From Candidatus Thalassarchaeaceae archaeon (GTDB lineage Archaea; Thermoplasmatota; Poseidoniia; Poseidoniales; Thalassarchaeaceae), in contig CALSZZ010000004.1 in NCBI GenBank assembly GCA_943841885.1, positions 1 through 64,000 on the forward strand: a stretch of DNA of 64,000 nt, given 5' to 3'. Every line of letters begins with the position of its first letter. Position 1 is the stretch's first letter. Made by a program: the position numbers and the translations under genes. The notes beneath the pieces are model-generated. The model saw only the letters and a list, made by a program, of their open reading frames with translations, was not told the origin of the DNA and searched no databases. Positions 46,648 to 55,436 of the stretch are shown here, one piece after another.

Positions 46648-46769
46648 AATATTGACTCCTGTTGAAGTGAAGTGAAAGGTAGATAGTATATGAAATTAAT
46701 ATAAAATACTTAATGTTTAGACACATGTTGATAGTATACGAGTTACTCGAGGGCTCCGTAGGTGTGGTA

Positions 46770-47087
46770 ATGGGACAAGTTGTTGAAGTGAATGATGCCG
46801 ATTTTGATATGGTAACAAAAGGTAATGAATGGGTCTTAGTGGACTTTTGGGCACCGTGGTGTGGACCGTGTAAAATGATTGGTCCTGTATTAAATCAGAT
46901 TGCTGGAGAAAGAGATATTACTATTGCTAAAGTAAATACTGATGTTAATTCAATAGCACCTGGAAAATATAATGTCAGAGGAATACCCAACTTAATTCTA
47001 TTTCATAACGGTGAACCGGTAGAGCAGATAACTGGTGCGATGCCGAAACCAGGAATGGATAATTGGTTAGATAGGCATATGATTTGA
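46770..47087 (+). CDS. trxA: Thioredoxin
   Basis: About 105 residues from ATG 46770, which follows AGGTGTGG; the open frame extends upstream to 46713 but without homology. Active site WAPWCGPCKM (Cys31 and Cys34), followed by KVNTDVN, the cis-proline loop VRGIPNLILF, and a C-terminal helix (GMDNWLDRHMI). Reduces disulfides in the cytoplasm. The end overlaps the convergent ATPase gene by 21 bp. Confidence 0.94.
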   Translation: MGQVVEVNDADFDMVTKGNEWVLVDFWAPWCGPCKMIGPVLNQIAGERDITIAKVNTDVNSIAPGKYNVRGIPNLILFHNGEPVEQITGAMPKPGMDNWLDRHMI

Positions 47088-48656
47088 ATTTCTAGCATCG
47101 CGCAATTTCTTCTCTCGTAAATGGTTAGGAGTCCCTGTTTCTCTAAGAAGTCGTGCCCTTAATGCTTCATGAATCCACATACCATCACTGAGTTCTAACA
47201 TCAGGCCGCGTTCTAGAATTTCTTTAGGTGGTTTACCATCAATATTAGCCGCAGCTGCTAATATTGGCCATGGTACTGGGCGGCTGGAAACAGCTAGAAT
47301 TGCTAATAATTCACGATGGTCTTCGGGCATTACATTAAGTATTTCTTCATCTAAGAATCTTAACCAATCTTCATGTAGAGTTTTCCCATAAAGTTCGAGT
47401 AGTTCAACTGCTAAAGGATGCCCTCCTGTTGCTTGATATATTTCCTCTAAGGGTGCTTTATTGGATGTAGTGAATGATTTTAACCAATCAGAAATTTCTT
47501 CGAATGAAAGTCCTGACAAAGCTAATTCTTTTACTCTATTTCGAGTATGGACATCCCTGCGATCGTAAAAAGTCAAATTAGTTCTTGATATCATAATTAA
47601 TCTAATTTGTGTTTCTTCCGCTACTTGTAGAAGCATACCAAAAAAATTATGATTTGAAGAGTCGATATTATGAACGTCATCAAGTATTATAATAATATCA
47701 TTAAGATTTATTTTTCTGAGTTTCTCTTTGTTGGATAGATATGCCACCAGCCTACGCCTGTATAAATCGATGTTTAGTATTCCTCCGGGTTTAAATGGTA
47801 TTGCGTCTAATACATTATATGGGTCTTCAGACTCTTGATGGGAATGAATTCCTAGTCGATGTAGTAAACTAGCGGCAATACCAATAGTAGTATCCCATGG
47901 TTGACATGGGTAATACATTAATTCAGAATTTGAGTTTGAGTTAATTAAATCATTAACCCAAGAAGAAACAAGAGTAGTTTTACCACAGCCTGCAATACCT
48001 GATAAAACTAATAGCGAAGCATTAGAGTTATACCATTTGTCTAGATTTAATTTTTCTAATTTACGACCATGTACTGTCCTAATATCAGGAGTTTTTGTAT
48101 GATATGTGGAATGGGCGCCTGTGAGCATGGCAATAGATCCTGGCTTCTTAGTTTGCCTTGATTTGACAATATTACCAAATCTTATGTCTCCAAAATTTAA
48201 TACTCCTTCATGTTGTGCATGCATTAAAATTTGTAAAAGTGTTAAATCTGCTTGTAAATGAGATGCGGCTTCATCGGCTTTAACCTCAAGAAGGTCATTA
48301 TTTCGATCTCTGAGAATTACTTTTATGGAACGTAATATAGACACTCTGGCTATTGCTTCTTTTCTACCATACTCAGTTAACTGCCAAGTTTTCTGTCTTC
48401 TTTCTTCATCTATAATAGCCCGTGTATGCTCGGTAACCCATCCATTATTCATTATTTCCCTCATTGTTCTAGAAACATTCGGAGGGTGTAAAGCACACAC
48501 TTCTGCAATACCTGGACGAGTTAGTTCATATGAAACTAAATAATGATCTGCTTGATGATCTTGTTCCCATAAATGAAGTATTATACGATCGATTACAGAA
48601 ATGCTAACTCGGACATTCCCGCTTGCCATTGTACAATCCGAGTCATTAGTAAACAT
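47067..48656 (-). CDS. Winged-helix plus STAND-type ATPase, putative regulator
   Basis: About 529 residues. The N-terminal part is a winged helix of MarR/ArsR character (YELTRPGIAEVCALHPPNVSRTMREIMNNGWV), with a WQLTEYGRKEA wing. A P-loop follows (SGIAGCGKTTLVSSW, about residue 220), then Walker B IIIILDDVHN and a sensor-like RLIMISRTN. The C-terminal ALSGLSFEEISDWL and TGGHPLAVELLELYG are typical of STAND/MalT-like NTPases. It probably switches transcription in response to an unknown ligand. The start is uncertain (48680 TTG, 48656 ATG or 48629 ATG). Confidence 0.68.
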   Translation of the reverse strand: MFTNDSDCTMASGNVRVSISVIDRIILHLWEQDHQADHYLVSYELTRPGIAEVCALHPPNVSRTMREIMNNGWVTEHTRAIIDEERRQKTWQLTEYGRKEAIARVSILRSIKVILRDRNNDLLEVKADEAASHLQADLTLLQILMHAQHEGVLNFGDIRFGNIVKSRQTKKPGSIAMLTGAHSTYHTKTPDIRTVHGRKLEKLNLDKWYNSNASLLVLSGIAGCGKTTLVSSWVNDLINSNSNSELMYYPCQPWDTTIGIAASLLHRLGIHSHQESEDPYNVLDAIPFKPGGILNIDLYRRRLVAYLSNKEKLRKINLNDIIIILDDVHNIDSSNHNFFGMLLQVAEETQIRLIMISRTNLTFYDRRDVHTRNRVKELALSGLSFEEISDWLKSFTTSNKAPLEEIYQATGGHPLAVELLELYGKTLHEDWLRFLDEEILNVMPEDHRELLAILAVSSRPVPWPILAAAANIDGKPPKEILERGLMLELSDGMWIHEALRARLLRETGTPNHLREKKLRDARNSNHMPI

Positions 48657-48774
48657 CAAAGATTCGGGGGTTTGATTCAATAATAATAATTAAAATTATG
48701 ACTATGAAGAATATTTTCATAGTTTTATTTGATTCTATTTCTCAAATAGCCACAACTTATGTGACTAATGACTT

Positions 48775-50298
48775 GTGGCGGTAAATATGACAGCATACGA
48801 CGAGCTGATGAAAAAAATAAAAGATGTTGATATTATTAGTCAAATTGGTAGCCTTCTAAGTTGGGATCAAGAAGTTATGATGCCTCCTAAAGCTGCTTTA
48901 CTAAGAGCAGAACAATTAGCATATCTTTCTTCGATTCGACATGAGAAGATGACAGATGAGAAAATTGGAACATTACTAGAAAGATTAGAGAAAGATAATA
49001 ATCTTGATGAGATTCAGATAGGAAACATTAGATTAATTAGAAATTCGTATGATAAAGCTACTAAACTACCCAATGACTTTGTAATTGAATTGGCGAAACA
49101 TCGTTCTATGTCAATGATAACATGGACAGAAGCACGTGAAAAAGATGATTTTTCTATATTTAGAGATGACTTAAAGAAAATGATTAGTCTAGTTAGAAGA
49201 GAAGCAGATTATCTGGGTTATGACGAGGTTCGATATGATGCTTTGCTTGATAATTATGAATCAGGACTGACTGTTTCTAAACTAGACCCTTTATTCAGAA
49301 GTCTTAGAAATAATGTTTCACCACTTGTTAAATTAGTAGTTGAAGAAGGAGAGGAGCCCAATATGGACTGGGTAAAAGAGAATAAATGGAGTAAAGCAGG
49401 ACAAGAAAATTTAAGTCATAAAGTTTCAGAAGCGATAGGATTTGATTTTAGTGCGGGCAGACGAGATTCCTCAACCCACCCTTTTTGTGGAGGACCAAAT
49501 CCAGATGATGTAAGATGGACTACCAGATATTCAGAAACTGAACCATTTGGTTCTTTGTACGGATCAATGCATGAGACCGGTCATGGGATGTATGAACAGG
49601 GGAGGCCTAGAAACTTAGATTTTCAACCCGCTGGAAAGGCCAATGGTTTAGGAATTCATGAAAGCCAAAGTCGCCTATGGGAAAATCAGATAGGCAGATC
49701 ATTGGCGTTTTGTGAATGGTCATTACCTCTTTGGAAAGAAAATTTTTCAGAGAATATGAATGAAGTTAAAGCTGAAGATTTATGGAGATCGGTAAACATG
49801 GTGCAACCTAGTTTAATAAGAACAGAATCAGATGAAGCCACATATAATCTTCACATAATGATAAGGTATGAGATAGAAAAGCAATTAATTAGTGGTGAAA
49901 TTGAAGTTGATGATTTACCAAATGTATGGAATGAGATGTATGATAAATTTTTAGGAATTAAAGTACCCAATGATTCCCTTGGAGTATTACAAGATGTACA
50001 TTGGTCAATGGGAGCGTTTGGATATTTCCCAACATATACTCTTGGTAATTTATACTCTGCTCAACTTCTTTCAGCGGCAAAAAAAGACCTAGGAGATATA
50101 AATAAACAGATACGAGATGGGAATTTTTCTCCATTATTAGAATGGATGAGAAATAAAGTTCATTCCAGAGGAAGTATAATTGAACCTTCAGAATTGATAA
50201 AAGAGGCTACTGGACGTATGCCCTCGTCCGATGATTTTGTCCAATATCTGAAAAATAAAATTAATGAATTGTATCAGATTAAAATTGATATTAAATAA
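48775..50298 (+). CDS. Carboxypeptidase, peptidase family M32
   Basis: Zinc metallocarboxypeptidase of the Taq/Pfu type, 507 residues, broad removal of C-terminal residues. The HExxH motif is MHETGHGMYEQG (about residue 264), with the third ligand in GLGIHESQSRLWEN. Other family blocks: ISQIGSLLSWDQEVMMPP near the start and TYNLHIMIRYEIEKQLI, and GYFPTYTLGNLYSAQL near the end. GTG 48775 or ATG 48787 may start it. It supports growth on peptides, as expected for marine heterotrophic archaea. Confidence 0.93.
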   Translation: MAVNMTAYDELMKKIKDVDIISQIGSLLSWDQEVMMPPKAALLRAEQLAYLSSIRHEKMTDEKIGTLLERLEKDNNLDEIQIGNIRLIRNSYDKATKLPNDFVIELAKHRSMSMITWTEAREKDDFSIFRDDLKKMISLVRREADYLGYDEVRYDALLDNYESGLTVSKLDPLFRSLRNNVSPLVKLVVEEGEEPNMDWVKENKWSKAGQENLSHKVSEAIGFDFSAGRRDSSTHPFCGGPNPDDVRWTTRYSETEPFGSLYGSMHETGHGMYEQGRPRNLDFQPAGKANGLGIHESQSRLWENQIGRSLAFCEWSLPLWKENFSENMNEVKAEDLWRSVNMVQPSLIRTESDEATYNLHIMIRYEIEKQLISGEIEVDDLPNVWNEMYDKFLGIKVPNDSLGVLQDVHWSMGAFGYFPTYTLGNLYSAQLLSAAKKDLGDINKQIRDGNFSPLLEWMRNKVHSRGSIIEPSELIKEATGRMPSSDDFVQYLKNKINELYQIKIDIK

Positions 50299-50310
50299 AG
50301 ATGTGTCATT

Positions 50311-51386
50311 ATGAATAATTATAGATTGTTAGAGATGTCATCATTCACAAGGAATATAAAATCTGAATGTACTTTAGTGAAATTTCATAAAAATTTACTT
50401 ATCGCTGGATTCGCATAATGGTTTACTTATCTGTTGGGATATTCACACGGGAATAGAAAAATGGAGTAGTAAATACGATGGTCCATGCTCAGGAGCGATA
50501 ATTGAAGATGGAGAAATTTATCTCGTGGAAGAAGGAAAAATTCATTGTATTGATTTACAGAGTGGTGAATCTAAATGGAGTAATGAAGTTGAAGGTTTGA
50601 GTGAATTTGTTAAAATATACAATGGACATATCTGGGTTGGGGCTTCTGTTTATGATTTGCATATATCAAATTATTCTGAGTCGGGAATTTGGATGTTTAA
50701 CAAAAATGGAGTCTGTATTAAAAAATATGAGTTAGAAAGTAAGCCATGGTCTTTTGATGTACTAGATAATGGTTTGTACTTGGGACTCAGTAGACCATTA
50801 TGTGGTTATGCCAGATTAATTGAAGGTGAGGAAATTGAATATTATAAATTAGATAATAAGAACCCAATAACAACAGGTATTTCAGATGAAAATACTGTTT
50901 TTTCTGGGACATAGTGATGGTAATGTCAGCATCATAGGCAATGGCATTAAAGAATGGAAAAATAAAGGAGCCTCCCCGATCAAAGATTTACAATATAATA
51001 AAGGGATATCAATGGGATCAGAAACAGGAAAGATATATTCGGAGAATGATTGGGAAATAGATCTAAAAATAGAGTTAGACATAATATCTTCTGCGCCATC
51101 TAATAATAATATTGATTACTTATGGGCCTCTACTTGGAATGGTAAAACAAATATTTTTTCGATAGATAATAACTCAGGAAATATTGAATTTAAAATTGAA
51201 CACCCGTCAAGAGTAAGAAAAATAATTTGTTTCGATCAATTTATAGCTCTCGGCGATTCTAATGGAAAAATATTTTTAATTGAGAATGATGTATTACAAA
51301 GACGATTAAAATCAAAACCTGAGGATATAAGAATTGATGAAAAGAGGACACTGCTAAGAGAACGTCTTAGCGCGCTACGAGAGTGA
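50311..51386 (+). CDS. PQQ/WD-like beta-propeller protein (two frameshifts)
   Basis: Three frames join into about 357 residues: 50311 to about 50407, then to about 50900, then to 51386. Dropping one G at 50406-50407 gives LLIAGDSHNGLLICWDIHTG. Dropping one T from the six-T run 50897-50902 gives TVFLGHSDGNVSIIGNG. Repeated blades have the outline 'sG.GsdG.i..wd..tGe..W' (HCIDLQSGESKW, GDSNGKIFLI), as in quinoprotein-like propellers. No signal peptide, so it is cytoplasmic. The C-terminus is basic and helical. No partner can be identified. Confidence 0.65.
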
Positions 51387-51449
51387 AAATTTTCAGTGGA
51401 AATTTACCCTTCTATTGGTGCATTTCCGCTGTACTGCGCCATTGTTTAG

Positions 51450-51463
51450 GAAAGGTTTAAATG
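51450..51463 (+). promoter_or_regulatory. Archaeal box A (BRE + TATA) promoter
   Basis: GAAAGGTTTAAATG-type sequence (51450-51463): a purine-rich BRE followed by TTTAAA. This is close to the archaeal consensus. No protein-coding start lies downstream on this strand; instead the structured non-coding tract begins, which makes the element a likely promoter for an RNA gene. Confidence 0.5.
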
Positions 51464-51464
51464 T

Positions 51465-52078
51465 CGAGCATCGCCCTATGTGCTTTGCTGCTCCGAAGGA
51501 GTGGTGTGGAGATGCTTAGGCAAAACCGCGGGCCACAAAAACCGACCCCCAATTTTGGGGCAGTAAAATCGTAATCTGAAAAGAAAACGAGGTAAAAGTC
51601 AATATTGTCTGTGGGCAATTGAGACGGCGATAGAACTGTTGCGGAAATAACCAAACGAAAGAATGGAGAAATAAACAATAGAGGTTGAGGAAAACATAAA
51701 CCGAATCAAAAACTATATCGTAGAAGTACACGTAAGAAGAGGGAGGAAACAATCTTGAGTTACGTCGTGGGGAACAACTATGTAAAAATAGAAGAGAAAC
51801 ACGCAAAAACGAGCGCGATGAGAGTCGTGGAGTGTAATGGTACTAATTTCGTGAAAAGAATTAATGAGAGTTAATAATAGAAACGAAAACGGTGATCAAA
51901 AAAGTAATTTTTTGAACATCGGATAAGATGGAAACATCAAACAAAATAAGCCTTAATGGTTTATCAGTTGCTACCCGGTAAAGTAAAATCTTCGGATTGA
52001 ATTGAACCGGACCCTGCGGAGTAAACAGAGGGAAATGCCCCCCCATAGGCAGAACCCTCTGTTGCTCCCACCTTTTTT
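51465..52078 (+). ncRNA. Candidate large structured non-coding RNA
   Basis: About 600 bp with no plausible protein, richer in G and C and in purines than its surroundings. Hairpins seen: CTGCTCC-gaa-GGAGTGG (51488-51504, with two G-U pairs), flanked by AGCATC/GATGCT (51467-51472 and 51511-51516); CCCCAA-tt-TTGGGG (51547-51560); GATG-GAAA-CATC (51927-51938); CCGGT/ACCGG (51975-51979, 52006-52010) enclosing AATC-TTCG-GATT (51987-51998); and CAGAGGG/CCCTCTG (52026-52032, 52055-52061) enclosing TGCC/GGCA. A six-T run at 52073-52078 could end the transcript. GGTGTGGAG (51504-51512) can pair with CTCCCACC (52065-52072) with one bulge, closing the molecule. It does not show the signature sequences of RNase P RNA or SRP RNA that I would recognise, though a divergent RNase P RNA is not excluded. 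Confidence 0.5.
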
Positions 52079-52102
52079 ATTCGGCCCATTTTTCTTTAAT
52101 AT

Positions 52103-53698
52103 CTAGTTAGGACCAGTCATTTCTTTCGCCACTACTAACGAGTTAAATTGATCATTTGATAACAATTTAAGTTCTATAGAACTCTGTCTTAAGGTCATAT
52201 TATTTTTATGTGCGTGTTTTGCTATTTTAGCAGCATTATCATAACCGATGTGAGAATTTAGGGCAGTGACTAACATGAGTGAATTTTCTAGATGGTCATT
52301 AATTCGATCTTTATTGGCAGTGATGCCGACTATGCAATTTTTAGTAAATGAATCACAAGAGTCAGATAATAATGTGATACTTTGAAGAATGTTGTGAATA
52401 ATCATTGGCTTAAAAACGTTTAATTCAAAATTACCTTGACTACCTCCTATCGTTATTGCAGTATTATTGCCCATTACCTGACAGCAAACCATAGTAAGTG
52501 CTTCTGCCTGTGTAGGATTTACTTTACCAGGCATTATACTAGATCCTGGTTCGTTTTCTGGCAGAGAGATTTCTCCAATACCACACCTAGGACCAGAGCT
52601 TAGCCATCGTATATCATTAGCAATTTTCATCAAAGATACTGCCAAGGTATTGAGAGAGCCAGAAGTTGCTACTAAGGCATCATGTGCGGCTAATTGAGAA
52701 AATTTATTTTGTGATGTTTCAAATGGTAATCCAGTTTTTTTGGCCATTGATTTGGCAACTAAAGTTGCAAAATCTCGATGTGAATTTAATCCAGTCCCCA
52801 CTGCTGTTCCTCCTAAAGCAAGTTCGAATAGGTCTGTAAGTGAAAATTCAATCCTACTAATATCTGAATCTAGCATTGCTACATATCCACTAAACTCTTG
52901 ACTAAGAGTTATAGGTACTGCGTCCATAAGATGGGTACGCCCAATTTTAACTATTCCTTCAAATTCTTTTGTTTTCTTTTCAAGAGACAATTTAAGATTT
53001 CTTACAGATGGTAATAATTTATGATAAATTTCCTCTACTGCTGCCAAGTGCATTGCTGTTGGGAATGTATCATTACTCGACTGGGCTCTGTTTACATGGT
53101 CGTTTGGATGTACGGGAGATTTACTTCCCAAAATACCTCCAGATAATTCTATGGCTCTATTCGCAATAACCTCATTTGCATTCATATTTGTCTGTGTTCC
53201 TGAACCTGTTTGCCATATCTTTAATGGGAAATGATTATCTAATTCTCCAGAAATTACTTCGTCACATGCTTTAATTATTAATTTTCCTACTTTTTTATCT
53301 AATTCTCCCAGACTAATATTTGTCTCAGCGGCTGATTGTTTTAATATCCCAAATGCCCTTATTATAGAGCGGGGCATTAAGTCATTACCTATATTGAAAT
53401 TTACCAAAGATCTAGCTGTTTGGGCGCCATAATATACATCTTGAGGGACATCCACGAACCCAATAGTATCTTTTTCTTGTCTTATTTTCTTTGATTCGAT
53501 ATTTATTTTCTTAGGAAGTTTTTTTATTGATTTAACAGATGTTGTTTTTGAATCTAAGGACTCAGAAATCATTTTCGAAATGGTTGCTGATCGTCCAATA
53601 TTCTTTCCTTTTCCCACATTCAAATCTAATTTTAATGCAATTTCTTCAGGTAAACTGATTGTTATAATTCTACGATTTCCAGCACGGTGTTTTGCCAT
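52103..53698 (-). CDS. fumC: Class II fumarase with N-terminal ribbon-helix-helix domain
   Basis: Hydrates fumarate to malate in the TCA cycle. Residues from about 77 are a complete Fum[12 protein letters not shown] and [46 protein letters not shown], and the superfamily signature [15 protein letters not shown]. The first 50 residues are extra: [17 protein letters not shown] followed by a helix, then [13 protein letters not shown]. That is the beta-strand/helix/helix outline of RHH (CopG/MetJ) DNA-binding domains. A Lys-rich linker joins the two. The frame is continuous and ATG 53698 is the only good start. Two identical palindromes lie directly upstream. Confidence 0.9.
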   Translation of the reverse strand: MAKHRAGNRRIITISLPEEIALKLDLNVGKGKNIGRSATISKMISESLDSKTTSVKSIKKLPKKINIESKKIRQEKDTIGFVDVPQDVYYGAQTARSLVNFNIGNDLMPRSIIRAFGILKQSAAETNISLGELDKKVGKLIIKACDEVISGELDNHFPLKIWQTGSGTQTNMNANEVIANRAIELSGGILGSKSPVHPNDHVNRAQSSNDTFPTAMHLAAVEEIYHKLLPSVRNLKLSLEKKTKEFEGIVKIGRTHLMDAVPITLSQEFSGYVAMLDSDISRIEFSLTDLFELALGGTAVGTGLNSHRDFATLVAKSMAKKTGLPFETSQNKFSQLAAHDALVATSGSLNTLAVSLMKIANDIRWLSSGPRCGIGEISLPENEPGSSIMPGKVNPTQAEALTMVCCQVMGNNTAITIGGSQGNFELNVFKPMIIHNILQSITLLSDSCDSFTKNCIVGITANKDRINDHLENSLMLVTALNSHIGYDNAAKIAKHAHKNNMTLRQSSIELKLLSNDQFNSLVVAKEMTGPN

Positions 53699-53708
53699 AA
53701 AGATACTA

Positions 53709-53746
53709 ATTAATAATTATTAATAAAGTTATTTAATAATTATTAA
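53709..53746. promoter_or_regulatory. Paired palindromic operator upstream of RHH-fumarase
   Basis: TTAATAATTATTAA, a perfect 14-bp palindrome, occurs twice: 53710-53723 (16 bp if one flanking base each side is counted) and 53733-53746. The copies are 23 bp apart, about two turns of the helix. They lie 12-48 bp before the fumarase ATG, where TATA box and transcription start of a short-leader archaeal promoter would fall. RHH proteins bind such tandem two-fold sites as paired dimers. Confidence 0.55.
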
Positions 53747-53764
53747 TTAAAATGTGTTTTATCT

Positions 53765-54250
53765 CTATTCTGATCTGTAGACAGATATAATTTTTTGTGG
53801 AATATCTGGTTTGTCTCTAAAATTAGTTGGCTGGCTTTCAATTGCTTTTACAACGTCCATGCCTTTAACAACCTCTCCGAAAACGGCGTGATTTCCATTG
53901 AGCCAAGGAGTAGCGACAGTTGTCAGAAAGAATTGAGAACCTCCAGTATTTGGTCCTGCATTTGCCATTGAAAAAAGTCCTGGTTTGTCGTGGGCTTTAG
54001 CAAGTGCAGACGTTTCGCATGGAATCTGCCACCCCGGGCCTCCTGTTCCTGCTGCTCTACTTTCTGGATCTTTAGATTTAGGACATCCACCTTGTATCAT
54101 AAAATCTTTGATAACTCGATGAAAATGTAATCCATCATAAAATCCTTCATCAACTAATTTAAGAAAGTTACCAGTTGTTTCAGGGCAGTCCTTTGTATAA
54201 AGTTCGATTGTAATTAATCCTTGGGATGTCTCCATCATAACATATGTCAT
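53765..54250 (-). CDS. ppiA: Cyclophilin-type peptidyl-prolyl cis-trans isomerase
   Basis: 161 residues, minimal single-domain cyclophilin. Core motifs: GLHFHRVIKDFMIQGG (catalytic Arg and Phe), GPNTGGSQFFLTTVATPWLNG and HAVFGEVVKGMDVV. No signal peptide, hence cytoplasmic. Cyclophilins are rare in archaea outside haloarchaea, some methanogens and marine groups. Same strand as the fumarase gene but separated by its own 66-bp gap containing the operator. Confidence 0.95.
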   Translation of the reverse strand: MTYVMMETSQGLITIELYTKDCPETTGNFLKLVDEGFYDGLHFHRVIKDFMIQGGCPKSKDPESRAAGTGGPGWQIPCETSALAKAHDKPGLFSMANAGPNTGGSQFFLTTVATPWLNGNHAVFGEVVKGMDVVKAIESQPTNFRDKPDIPQKIISVYRSE

Positions 54251-54315
54251 AGTAAGTGGGAGGTACCATTAATTCATGAGTTTAGTGGTAGAATAACAAA
54301 AATTGATACTTCAAA

Positions 54316-54714
54316 TTAAGAAATTATAGAGCCAATTAATGCATCAGAGTGGACGTTTAAAAGTTTTACAGTGCCATCAGGATCTAGTGATCCTAATAAT
54401 AAAAATTGAGAAATAAAGCCTTTAGGTAATGTTTTTTCTCCAAGATTAATCACTCCTACTATTTTTGTTCCAATTAGTTCGCCCCTAGGATAATTAGTAA
54501 CCTGAGCGGATGTCCAGAGTTTGCCTATTACTGGGCCAAAATTTACTTTTATTTTGTAAGAAGGCTTTCTCATCTCAGGGAATTCTTCCACCTCAATTAT
54601 TATACCAACCCTCATATCAACTGAAAAAAAACCTTCAACACCTAAGTATTCTTTTTTTTCTAATTTATTGGGGTGGTATGGGTCTTTGTCTTTATCTATG
54701 ATATGCTGCTTCAT
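54316..54714 (-). CDS. tRNA-binding-domain (CsaA-like) protein
   Basis: 132 residues. An OB-fold of the EMAP/CsaA type: FSVDMRVGIIIEVEEFPEMRKPSYKIKVNFG, the TSAQVTNYPRGELIGTKIVGVINL block and the C-terminal VKLLNVHSDALIGSII. CsaA proteins bind tRNA and have been described as export-linked chaperones in bacteria. Length and order fit a stand-alone CsaA rather than a synthetase fragment. Directly downstream of pyrE (3 bp), so probably in the same transcript. Confidence 0.85.
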   Translation of the reverse strand: MKQHIIDKDKDPYHPNKLEKKEYLGVEGFFSVDMRVGIIIEVEEFPEMRKPSYKIKVNFGPVIGKLWTSAQVTNYPRGELIGTKIVGVINLGEKTLPKGFISQFLLLGSLDPDGTVKLLNVHSDALIGSIIS

Positions 54715-54717
54715 GAG

Positions 54718-55299
54718 TTATTCACCAGTGATATCTGATCTTAGAAGTAATGGAATTAAAGGGATTTTAGCATTTTGAAATGCTTCTTTCCCTCCTTCTT
54801 CCCTATCTAGAATTGTGAGACAGGCAACGACTGTACATCCCATTTGCTGTAATCTTTTTGTAGCCATTAATGCAGAACCGCCGGTGGTAGTTACATCTTC
54901 TAACAGCAATACTCTGTCGCCTTTGTTTAAACTTGATCCTTCGATACCAGGAGGATTGCCAGTTTTTCTACCTCCTCTTCCCTTTGGTTCTTTACGAACT
55001 ATAAAACCCTTCAAATTGGACCCTTTTGGGGTTTTTGCTATTGTAATACCAGTTAATGGAACTGCTCCTAATTCTAATCCCCCTATTGCATTGATTTCAC
55101 TAAGTTTTTTAATTTCATTATGAATTAAAATACCCAGTAAATGAGCACTTTCTGGATTCATCATAACAGGCTTCATATCAAAAAAATGAGGGCTCTTTTT
55201 TCCACTTGCTAAAGTAAAATATTCATCAGGAGAATGAAGATAAGCAAGTTGTTTAACTTTAATGATTAGTTTTATTTTGGCTTCTTGCATTGATATCAT
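54718..55299 (-). CDS. pyrE: Orotate phosphoribosyltransferase
   Basis: Joins orotate and PRPP to form OMP in pyrimidine synthesis. About 194 residues from ATG 55299, which has AAGGA seven nt upstream; the open frame begins at 55413 but the added part has no homology. Motifs: YFTLASGKKSPHFFDMK (N-terminal orotate loop), VRKEPKGRGGRKT (flexible loop) and the PRPP-binding VLLLEDVTTTGGSALM. Divergent from the PolD large-subunit gene. Confidence 0.92.
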   Translation of the reverse strand: MISMQEAKIKLIIKVKQLAYLHSPDEYFTLASGKKSPHFFDMKPVMMNPESAHLLGILIHNEIKKLSEINAIGGLELGAVPLTGITIAKTPKGSNLKGFIVRKEPKGRGGRKTGNPPGIEGSSLNKGDRVLLLEDVTTTGGSALMATKRLQQMGCTVVACLTILDREEGGKEAFQNAKIPLIPLLLRSDITGE

Positions 55300-55436
55300 G
55301 TGTATGTCCTTAACATCGCTGAGGGTGAAGTCGAATGAACATTTTGCCAAATAATTACTAAAAAATAGGAAAAGACGGTCAATGTTCTTGTGCGGCCTAC
55401 TCCAGTCAAGCAATATACAAGACTAGGGGTGACGTG

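Noticed and set aside
1-51386. Programmed +1 frameshifting as an explanation for the broken genes
   Set aside because: The eleven sites share no slippery codon or stimulatory motif; they share only short homopolymers and the single extra base, which fits sequencing error.
51516-51806. Open frame of 96 codons on the minus strand within the non-coding tract
   Set aside because: Phe/Ser/Leu-rich composition without domain, start signal or neighbour logic; it is the complement of purine-rich RNA-like sequence.
51465-52078. RNase P RNA or SRP RNA
   Set aside because: I could not find the conserved GAGGAAAGUC / ACAGAA...GGCUUA blocks of RNase P or the GGAAGG...AGCA loop of SRP helix 8 on either strand. 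Left as an unassigned RNA rather than named.
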